A DNA stretch of 14,855 nucleotides, taken from JBDTMT01 sp033764095. Its GTDB lineage: Bacteria; Desulfobacterota; Binatia; HRBIN30; CADEER01. The stretch is from assembly GCA_033764095.1 (NCBI GenBank), contig JANRJF010000303.1:1-14855 (forward strand). Direction: 5' to 3'. Positions 6,419-12,448 of the stretch are shown in pieces. Position 1 is the first letter of the stretch; every line of letters starts with the position of its first letter. The position numbers and the translations under genes are program-made. The notes under the pieces are model-generated. The model did not search any database. It saw only the letters and a program-made list of their open reading frames with translations, and was not told the DNA's origin.

Positions 6419-7933
6419 ATGCAGACGGAGCTCGCACGCCGTGCACTCGCCGCACGCCTGGTTTTCGCCGCCGGCGTTCTGGTGCTCGCCGCGTCGCCGA
6501 TCGCCTGGCTGATCCACACCTGGACCGACCCGGCCTTCGACTCGCCCGGCGCCTGGGTATGCGCCGTGGTCGCGGCGCTGTTCCTCGCCAGTTGGCGTAG
6601 TGCGCGTCTCGCGCCTGATCCCGCCGACACGCGCATCGCGCACCGGCTGCTGATCGCCACCGCGCTGGTGCGGCTGGCGTCGCAGGTGCTCGACGTCGAC
6701 GTGCTGGGCGGCTGCGCGCTGGTCGTCGACGTGTACGCGCTCGGCCGGCTTGCCGGCCTGGCGCGCCGGCGACGCGCGCTGTCGCCGGCCTGGCTGGCGC
6801 TGTTGTTCGCCTTCGCCCTGCCGATCGAGCGCATCCTGCAACGCGTTGCCGGCTACCCGCTGCAGTGGTGGTCGGCGCGCATCACCTGCGGCGGGCTGCG
6901 CCTGGCGCTGCCCGACGTGCACTGCGCCGGCGTCTCGATCGCGGTCGACGGGCACCAGGTGCTGGTCGATCTGCCCTGCTCGGGCGCGCGCGGCCTGGTG
7001 GCGCTCGGCATCCTGTTCGTCGCGCTGGCGGCGATCCGCCGTCCGTCGCCGGCGCGCGCGCTGTGCGGCGTCGCCCTGGCGCTCGCCAGCGCCGTGGCGA
7101 CCAACGTCGTGCGCCTCGCCGTGCTGGCGCTCGGCGGCGCCTTCGCACCGGGCGGCGTCGACGTCATGGCGGCGCCCTGGCACGAGGCGATCGGCAGCGT
7201 CGCGCTCGCGCTCGGTACGCTGCCGATCATCGCGTGGGCGCGTGCGACCGAGCCGACCGTGCCGCGCGCCGTGCGCGACCGCGCACATCCGAGCGCGCCG
7301 CGACTCGCCCACGCGCTCGGCTTCGCCGCCGTCGCGATCGCGGTGACGCTGCTGCCGCAGCGTCCGATCGACGCCAGCGCGCCGGTGGAACCGCTGCCAT
7401 TGCCGGCCTCGCTGCTCGGCTATCCGCGCCAGCTCGACCCGCTCAGTGAGAAGGAGCGTCGCTACTTCACCCGCTATGGCGGGCGCGCGGTCAAGGCGCG
7501 CTACGGGCCGTACGGCGTGCTGGCGGTGACCACCACCGCGCCGCTGCGCCATCTGCACGCGCCCGACGAGTGCCTGCGCGGCTCCGGGCATCAGGTGCGC
7601 CTGCTCGGCAGCGACAATACCGGCCGCCTGCCGTCGGCGATCTATCGCAGCCGGCCGCCGGACGGCGGCGCGCTGCGCATCGCCGCGACCTTCGTCTCCG
7701 ATCGCGGCGACTACGCCACCAGCGTCAGCGAGGCGGCGTGGCGCTGGCTCCAGGAGGAGCACAGCGTCTGGACCGAGCTACAGCGCATCGCGCCGGACGA
7801 CACGCCGCCCGCGGCGCTGCGCCAGCTCGACGATGCGCTGGCCGCTGCCCTGGAACTGCCGCGCGCCCCGCCGCAACCGGCGCGCCCCGCCAGCTCACCG
7901 CACCCACCACCAGCACACCAGGAGGGAACATGA
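6419..7933 (+). CDS. Exosortase with fused C-terminal EpsI-like domain
   Basis: The 504-residue protein has about eight hydrophobic segments in its first 310 residues and carries the exosortase/archaeosortase catalytic triad: Cys187 in DLPCSGARGL, Arg232 in NVVRLAVLAL and His255 in PWHEAIGS. Exosortases are inner-membrane transpeptidase-like enzymes that cleave at the PEP motif of exported proteins. Residues about 330-475 lie after the last membrane segment and resemble the EpsI domain often fused to or encoded beside exosortases, with the HAPDECLRGSGH motif (380-391). The Pro-rich tail has no clear domain. The stop codon overlaps the start of the next gene as ATGA, so translation is probably coupled. 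No Shine-Dalgarno sequence precedes ATG 6419; a downstream GTG or TTG start cannot be excluded. The architecture recalls the class I remember as exosortase T, paired with VIT-domain targets; the exact subtype is not verified. Confidence 0.88.
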   Translation: MQTELARRALAARLVFAAGVLVLAASPIAWLIHTWTDPAFDSPGAWVCAVVAALFLASWRSARLAPDPADTRIAHRLLIATALVRLASQVLDVDVLGGCALVVDVYALGRLAGLARRRRALSPAWLALLFAFALPIERILQRVAGYPLQWWSARITCGGLRLALPDVHCAGVSIAVDGHQVLVDLPCSGARGLVALGILFVALAAIRRPSPARALCGVALALASAVATNVVRLAVLALGGAFAPGGVDVMAAPWHEAIGSVALALGTLPIIAWARATEPTVPRAVRDRAHPSAPRLAHALGFAAVAIAVTLLPQRPIDASAPVEPLPLPASLLGYPRQLDPLSEKERRYFTRYGGRAVKARYGPYGVLAVTTTAPLRHLHAPDECLRGSGHQVRLLGSDNTGRLPSAIYRSRPPDGGALRIAATFVSDRGDYATSVSEAAWRWLQEEHSVWTELQRIAPDDTPPAALRQLDDALAAALELPRAPPQPARPASSPHPPPAHQEGT

Positions 7934-10188
7934 GTCGCACCGTTCATCGCATCGGGTTCATTCTCTGCGCCGCGCTGCTCGCCGCGACGGCGCGCGCGCA
8001 AGTGGCGGACGATCCGTTCGATCCGTTCCAGCATCCGCCGGGACAGCCGGGCGGCGCCGGCGGTGCACCGCCGGCATCGGCGTCGGGCGCGGCCGGCGGG
8101 CTGGTGCGGGCCGATCCGCGCCTCGGCGGCAGACTGGAAGCGACGCTCAACGGCGCGGCGGTGGCGCTGCCGACGCTGAAGACCGATGTGCAGGTCGACA
8201 TCGACGGCGACCTCGCCACCGTCACCGTCGTGCAGAGCTTCGAGAACCCCACCGACACACCGCTCAACGCCACGTACGTCTTTCCGCTCAACGAGCAGGC
8301 GGCGGTCTACGAGATGGTGATGACCATCGGCGACGAGGTGGTCATGGCGACCATCGACGAGATCGAGGCGGCGCGGAAGACCTTCGAGACCGCCAAGCAC
8401 GAGGGGCGCGGCGCGGCGCTGCTGTCGCAGCAGCGACCGAACATGTTCACGCAGGAGATCGCCAACCTGATGCCCGAGCAGCCGGTGATCGTCTCGATCC
8501 GCTACGTCCACCCGGTGCCGCGCATCGACAGCCACTACGAGCTGGTCGTCCCGCTGATCGTCGGTCCGCGCTACGTCCCGGACGCGCCGCCGGCGCCAGC
8601 GCCGGCCGCACCGGCCGCGCCGGCCGCGGTCAAGCCAGCGACCGAAGTCAGTTGGGAGCTCGACGAGCTGCCGAGCCCGGCACCGGTCTGGGGCATCGAT
8701 CTCCCCGCGCAGGTCGATGCCGAGCGCGTGTCGATCTCGATCGACATCGACGGCGGCATGCCGATCGTCGCGCTCGACAGTCCGTCGCACCCGTTGCGGG
8801 TCGAGCAGAACGGACCGAACGCGCGCCATGCCGAGCTCGCGTCCGGCCGCACCATCGACAACCGCGACTTCGTCCTCACCTACCAACTCGCCGCCGCCGG
8901 CGTGCAGGCCGGGGTGCTGGCGCATCAGGACGAGCACGGCGGCTACTTCAGCCTGCTCATCGAGCCGCCGGCGGAGGTGAAGAGCGCCGACGTGACGCCG
9001 CGCGAGGTGGTGTTCGTGCTCGACTGTTCAGGGTCGATGCAGGGCCTGCCGTTGGATGCGAGCAAGGCGTTCATGCGCGCGGCGCTGCAGCAGCTGCGCC
9101 CGACCGACACCTTCCGCATCATCCGCTTCAGCGATGGCGCCACCGAGTTCGCTCGCCAGCCGTTGCTGGCGACCCCCAACCAGGTGGAGGCGGGGCTGCG
9201 CTACGTCGAGACGCTGCAGAGCGAGGGCGGCACCGAGATGCAGCGCGGCATCCGCCAGGCGCTGTCGGTGGCGCCGCCGCCCGGGACGCTGCGGCTGGTC
9301 GTCTTCCTCACCGACGGGTACATCGGCAACGAGCACGAGATCCTGTCGCTGATCGACGCGCTGATCGGCGATGCGCGCCTCTATGCGTTCGGCGTCGGAA
9401 CCGCCGTCAATCGCTACCTGCTGGCCGAGATGAGCCGCGTCGGCCGCGGCTTCACCCGCTACATGGATCCGACCGAGGACGTCGGCGCGGTCGCCGCGGA
9501 GCTCGCCGAGCGGATCAACGCGCCGGTGCTGACCGACGTCGAGATCGATTGGGGCAGGCTCGCCCCAACCGACGTCTACCCGGCGCGCGTCACCGATCTC
9601 TTCGCCGGCCACAGCCTGCGCGTGGCGGGGCGCTACGCCACCCCCGGCACCTACGACGTCGAAGTGCGTGGTCGCATCAACGGTCGAGCGGCACGACTCC
9701 CATTGCACCTTCAACTCGACGGCGAGGATCGCGGTGACGCGGTGCGCCTCACCTGGGCGCGCGCCGCGATCGACGACGCCATGCAGCAGTTCCCGATTCC
9801 CGACGAGGCGCGGGCGAGCGGCATGAACGACGGCGCGCTGAAGGCGCGCGTCACGCAGCTCGGCCTCGACTATTCGCTGGTGACGCGCTGGACCGCGTTC
9901 GTCGCCACCTCGAACCGCGTGGTGAATCCGCTGCCGGCCACGGCGGTCGACGCGGCGGTGCCGGTGCCGATGGTCGCCGGTGTGACGGCGTCGGCATACG
10001 GGCAGCCGGTGAGCGGCGGTGCGGCGGCGACGTACCCGCAGCCAGCGGTCGGCAGCCACTCCTCGTCCTCGTCTTCGTACAGTGGCTCCAGCTCACCCGA
10101 ACCGGCGACGCTCACCGGCCTGCTGATCGCCGGCGGCGCCGCACTGGCCGGACTGCGGCGGCGGTGCGCGGCGCGAGGCCTGCGATGA
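7930..10188 (+). CDS. Secreted VIT/von Willebrand A protein with PEP-CTERM sorting signal
   Basis: The 752-residue protein starts at ATG 7930, four bases after AGGAGG (7920-7925); the frame is open further upstream, but that part overlaps the exosortase gene. Order: signal peptide 1-23 (cleavage near ARAQ), Gly/Pro-rich linker to about 58, VIT domain about 65-195 (SFENPTDTPLNATYVFPL), Ala/Pro linker 218-236, and vWA domain about 355-530. The vWA domain has a complete MIDAS: DCSGS (365-369), Thr435 and Asp462, so it should bind a divalent metal. A Ser-rich stretch (709-722) leads to PEPATLTG (723-730), a transmembrane helix and the Arg cluster LRRR, a classic PEP-CTERM tail. The adjacent, translationally overlapping exosortase should process it at the PEP site. 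VIT plus vWA recalls inter-alpha-trypsin-inhibitor heavy chains and suggests surface adhesion or matrix binding; the ligand is unknown. Confidence 0.92.
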   Translation: MSRTVHRIGFILCAALLAATARAQVADDPFDPFQHPPGQPGGAGGAPPASASGAAGGLVRADPRLGGRLEATLNGAAVALPTLKTDVQVDIDGDLATVTVVQSFENPTDTPLNATYVFPLNEQAAVYEMVMTIGDEVVMATIDEIEAARKTFETAKHEGRGAALLSQQRPNMFTQEIANLMPEQPVIVSIRYVHPVPRIDSHYELVVPLIVGPRYVPDAPPAPAPAAPAAPAAVKPATEVSWELDELPSPAPVWGIDLPAQVDAERVSISIDIDGGMPIVALDSPSHPLRVEQNGPNARHAELASGRTIDNRDFVLTYQLAAAGVQAGVLAHQDEHGGYFSLLIEPPAEVKSADVTPREVVFVLDCSGSMQGLPLDASKAFMRAALQQLRPTDTFRIIRFSDGATEFARQPLLATPNQVEAGLRYVETLQSEGGTEMQRGIRQALSVAPPPGTLRLVVFLTDGYIGNEHEILSLIDALIGDARLYAFGVGTAVNRYLLAEMSRVGRGFTRYMDPTEDVGAVAAELAERINAPVLTDVEIDWGRLAPTDVYPARVTDLFAGHSLRVAGRYATPGTYDVEVRGRINGRAARLPLHLQLDGEDRGDAVRLTWARAAIDDAMQQFPIPDEARASGMNDGALKARVTQLGLDYSLVTRWTAFVATSNRVVNPLPATAVDAAVPVPMVAGVTASAYGQPVSGGAAATYPQPAVGSHSSSSSSYSGSSSPEPATLTGLLIAGGAALAGLRRRCAARGLR

Positions 10189-10286
10189 GCCGGGCGTGGA
10201 GCCTGCGCGTGCGGGCGCGCCCGCGCCGGCCGACCGCGTGGTTGAGGCTTGTTCCAAAGCCCCGGCGGGGAGTAGACCAACTCGAT

Positions 10287-11240
10287 ATGGAAGCTGCCGC
10301 CTCGACCCGCCCCGTCCCGCCGCTGCTAGCCCGCCGCCTGCGCATCGACAAGTACAACATCGCAGTCGGTCCGCTCGGTCATCTCGCCGACGAGCGTCAG
10401 CGCCTCGATGCCCTGCAGTGGCAGCACTTCGAGGTGAAGCGGCTGGGGGCGACGATCGGCGCCGAGTTGCACGGTCTCGACCTCACCGCCGAGCTGCCCG
10501 ACCCGGTGATCGACGAGATCCGCCGGGCGCTGCACGCGTACAAGGTCGTCTTCTTCCGCCGCCAGCCGCTCAGCGCCGCGCAGCACGTCGCCTTCGCGCG
10601 CCGCTTCGGCGAATTGGAGATTCACCCGTTCATCCCCTCCAACACCGGTCAGCCAGAGCTGGTGCGCTTCGAAAAGTCGGCCGACGTCGGCGGCTTCGAG
10701 AACGGCTGGCACCACGACGTCACCTGGCGCGAGTGCCCGTCGATGGGCGCGGTGCTGCACGCCATCCACGTGCCGCCGACTGGCGGCGACACGCTGTTCG
10801 CCGACATGCACGCCGCCTACGAAGGGCTCGACGAGGAGACACGCGCGCGCATCGACGACATGGTCGCGGTGCACGACTACGCGCAGGTGTTCGGCCGCGT
10901 CATTCCCGCCGAGCAGCGCGAGGCGATGCGCGCCCAGTACCCGCTGGTCGAGCATCCGGTGGTGTGCAGTCACCCCGCTACCGGCCGCCCGCACCTCTAC
11001 GTGAACCGCTTCTTCGCCAGCCACATCGTCGGCCTCGATGCCGACGAGAGCACGGCGCTGATCGACCGCCTCAGCCGGCAGGCCGACATCCTCGAGTACC
11101 AGTGCCGCTTCCAGTGGGAGCCCGACTCGGTCGCCTTCTGGGACAACCGCGCCGTGCAGCACTATGCCGCCAGCGACTACTGGCCCGACTTACGGGTGAT
11201 GGAGCGCGCCAGCATCATCGGCCCGCGCCCGGCGCGCTGA
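10287..11240 (+). CDS. TauD/TfdA-type Fe(II)/2-oxoglutarate dioxygenase
   Basis: From ATG 10287 the protein has 317 residues. Similarity to TauD begins near residue 48 (FEVKRLGATIGAELHGLDL). The iron ligands are visible: His142 and Asp144 in NGWHHDVTW, and His292 in WDNRAVQHYA. Arg307 lies 15 residues after the distal His, the spacing expected for the 2-oxoglutarate-binding Arg. PPTGGDTLFADMHAAYEGL (163-181) is also typical. The enzyme should hydroxylate a small acid or sulfonate with O2 and 2-oxoglutarate; the substrate is not decidable. The start is uncertain: the frame is open upstream, and ATG 10185 overlaps the stop of the VIT gene as ATGA, which would add 34 Arg-rich residues lacking family similarity. 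No strong ribosome-binding site supports either. No sulfonate transporter is nearby. Confidence 0.87.
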   Translation: MEAAASTRPVPPLLARRLRIDKYNIAVGPLGHLADERQRLDALQWQHFEVKRLGATIGAELHGLDLTAELPDPVIDEIRRALHAYKVVFFRRQPLSAAQHVAFARRFGELEIHPFIPSNTGQPELVRFEKSADVGGFENGWHHDVTWRECPSMGAVLHAIHVPPTGGDTLFADMHAAYEGLDEETRARIDDMVAVHDYAQVFGRVIPAEQREAMRAQYPLVEHPVVCSHPATGRPHLYVNRFFASHIVGLDADESTALIDRLSRQADILEYQCRFQWEPDSVAFWDNRAVQHYAASDYWPDLRVMERASIIGPRPAR

Positions 11241-11250
11241 GCGAGCCGGC

Positions 11251-11805
11251 ATGGGTGACAGCGTCGCGCTGCCGATCATCGGCCGCGCGCGCACGCCGTG
11301 GCGCCGCCGCGAGGACGCGCCGCATCAGCCGAGCGCCGCGCCGGATGCGGTGGGCGTGATCGAGATCGCGCCTGAGTACCGCGCCGCGCTCGCCGATCTC
11401 GACAGTCTGGCGCGCATCTGGCTGCTGTTCGTCTTCGACCGCAGCGCCGGCTGGGCGCCGACGGTCAAGCCGCCGCGCGGCGGTCCGAAGCGCGGTGTGC
11501 TGGCGACGCGCGCCCCCAACCGGCCGGCGCCGATCGGCCTCACCTGCGTCGAGTTGACGCGGGTCGATCGCGCCGCCGGCGAGATCCACGTGCGCGGCAT
11601 CGACCTGCTCGACGGCACCCCGATCATCGACGTGAAGCCCTACATGCCGATGATCGACGCCTGGCCCGACGCCGGCCACGGCTGGCTGGAGCCCTATCTG
11701 GGCATCGAGCCGAAGCTGAAGAAGCCCTACCGCCCCCCAAAGCATCCCTGCCGCGGAGCAACCCCCCCTTCGAAGAAGGGGGGCGACGGGGGATTTCCCG
11801 ACTGA
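11251..11805 (+). CDS. trmO: tRNA (N6-threonylcarbamoyladenosine37-N6)-methyltransferase TrmO
   Basis: The 184-residue protein carries the TrmO/TsaA (VirR/UPF0066) beta-barrel motifs. It starts IIGRARTPWRRREDAPHQ, then has LDSLARIWLLFVFDRS (50-65), RGVLATRAPNRPAPIGLTCV (81-100) and LDGTPIIDVKPYMP (120-133). TrmO uses S-adenosylmethionine to methylate t6A37 of some ANN-decoding tRNAs. It starts 10 bases after the dioxygenase stop and is probably co-transcribed. Similarity ends near residue 165. The last 20 or so residues (RGATPPSKKGGDGGFPD) are encoded by a C-rich/G-rich palindrome and look like read-through into a repeat, so the functional protein probably needs only the first 165. The extra tail distinguishes this copy from typical family members. 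Confidence 0.85.
   Translation: MGDSVALPIIGRARTPWRRREDAPHQPSAAPDAVGVIEIAPEYRAALADLDSLARIWLLFVFDRSAGWAPTVKPPRGGPKRGVLATRAPNRPAPIGLTCVELTRVDRAAGEIHVRGIDLLDGTPIIDVKPYMPMIDAWPDAGHGWLEPYLGIEPKLKKPYRPPKHPCRGATPPSKKGGDGGFPD
11763..11783. repeat. C-run/G-run palindrome inside the trmO 3' end
   Basis: CCCCCCTTC (11763-11771), loop GAA and GAAGGGGGG (11775-11783) form a perfect 9-bp stem. The sequence before the stop (GGGGGATTTCCCGAC) resembles the border of a common dispersed GGGGGATTT-type bacterial element; that similarity is from memory. It is translated as the odd C-terminal tail of TrmO. Confidence 0.65.
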
Positions 11806-11814
11806 AGGGGGGGT

Positions 11815-11845
11815 GGGGCAGGCCAGTGTGGGTCTGGCCTGCCCC
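11815..11845 (+). terminator. Strong hairpin downstream of trmO
   Basis: GGGGCAGGCCAG (11815-11826) and CTGGCCTGCCCC (11834-11845) form a perfect 12-bp stem with loop TGTGGGT, starting 10 bases after the trmO stop. It is placed to end the sorting-module/dioxygenase/trmO transcript and could also serve the convergent small gene. No T run follows on either strand, so Rho-independent action is uncertain. Confidence 0.45.
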
Positions 11846-11933
11846 GGCCGTCGGAGTGGGGAGGGGGCCTCACCCCGCGGCAACGCCGCGCACGGATGAT
11901 GATCGTGTCCGCGGCGCTCGAATGCGTGCGGTC

Positions 11934-12143
11934 TCAGGCGGCGCTCGGCACCCGCCGGTCGGGCTTGCGCAGACCGCCGGCGAGGCGATCGGCAATGCCG
12001 GTCGGCTCGCGGATCGCGAACAGCATCGCGATCGTTCCGGCCAGCGCGGTGGCCAGCGTCAGCGCCAGCAACGCGCCGCCGCTGACCCAGACCAACTCGG
12101 CCTCGGGCACTACCACCGAGAACAGGGAACTCAACGTGACCAT
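11934..12143 (-). CDS. Small single-pass membrane protein
   Basis: This is a 69-residue ORF with no recognised family. Residues 19-44 are one hydrophobic segment (WVSGGALLALTLATALAG and AMLFAI), flanked by an N-terminal part with Glu14 and Glu16 and a C-terminal basic tail (RKPDRR), so the C-terminus probably faces the cytoplasm. Third codon positions are mostly G or C, as in the neighbouring genes. GGAGG at 12157-12161 lies 13 bases before ATG 12143, slightly far but usable. A promoter-like pair sits about 50 bases upstream with an inverted repeat between its boxes, which strengthens the case for a real, regulated gene. The + strand frames over this stretch look non-protein-like. The gene converges with trmO. 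Function is unknown. Confidence 0.55.
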   Translation of the reverse strand: MVTLSSLFSVVVPEAELVWVSGGALLALTLATALAGTIAMLFAIREPTGIADRLAGGLRKPDRRVPSAA

Positions 12144-12190
12144 GGGATTAGCACTGCCTCCAATGAATTCTCATTCAGTACGCACGAGCT

Positions 12191-12218
12191 AATGTAAACG
12201 AACGTTTCAGTCGTACAA
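12191..12218 (-). promoter_or_regulatory. Candidate promoter with operator-like inverted repeat for the small membrane gene
   Basis: Reading the minus strand, TTGTAC (12218-12213) and TACATT (12196-12191) are separated by 16 bases. The spacer holds most of the inverted repeat AAACG-AA-CGTTT (12196-12207 on +). A palindrome between the -35 and -10 boxes is a classic repressor position, and the symmetry is of TetR-like size. Predicted transcription would start near 12184 and give a leader of about 40 bases. No regulator gene of that type is in the window. Confidence 0.4.
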
Positions 12219-12241
12219 GTAGGGGGACCAAAGAAAAGGGG

Positions 12242-12412
12242 CGCTGCGCGGCGAGCACTCGCGTCGCAGCGTGCCGGCGCAGGTGCTGCGCACCGCCGGC
12301 CGAGACCAGCTCGGCCGGCTACCAGGATTCGCTCGTGGTGAAGCGAATCGACTCCCCGCCAGGCCCGGGTAGCCAGCCGACCTCGTGTCGGCCGGCGCCG
12401 CGGAGCGGCGCC
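12242..12412. other. Array of back-to-back perfect hairpins; possible structured RNA
   Basis: Six stem-loops follow one another. They are: a nested stem 12242-12248 with 12265-12271 plus 12251-12254 with 12259-12262; 12282-12286 with 12290-12294; 12295-12304 with 12310-12319 (10 bp, loop ACCAG); 12326-12333 with 12342-12349 (8 bp); 12376-12381 with 12387-12392; and 12394-12401 with 12405-12412 (8 bp, loop GGA). An alternative stem, 12317-12323 with 12368-12374, would compete with the 10-bp one. The array fills the gap between the small-gene promoter and the molybdoenzyme stop. It may be a 3' structure of the molybdoenzyme mRNA, a repeat cluster or an independent RNA; strand is undecided. No known RNA family was recognised. 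Confidence 0.45.
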
Positions 12413-12448
12413 GAGCGCGTCGGTGATTTGGGTGCGGTCAGCGTTCCC

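Noticed and set aside
6383..7762. 459-residue minus-strand ORF opposite the exosortase
   Set aside because: Arg/Gln/Ala-rich with no motif; the plus strand carries the exosortase catalytic triad.
10185..10286. Earlier dioxygenase start at ATG 10185 overlapping the VIT gene stop
   Set aside because: The overlap is attractive, but the added 34 residues are Arg-rich with no family similarity; kept only as an alternative start.
11826..12197. Plus-strand ORFs of about 100-120 residues in the gap after trmO
   Set aside because: They start within a hairpin or antisense to the small membrane gene and have no hydrophobic or domain pattern; no ribosome-binding site.
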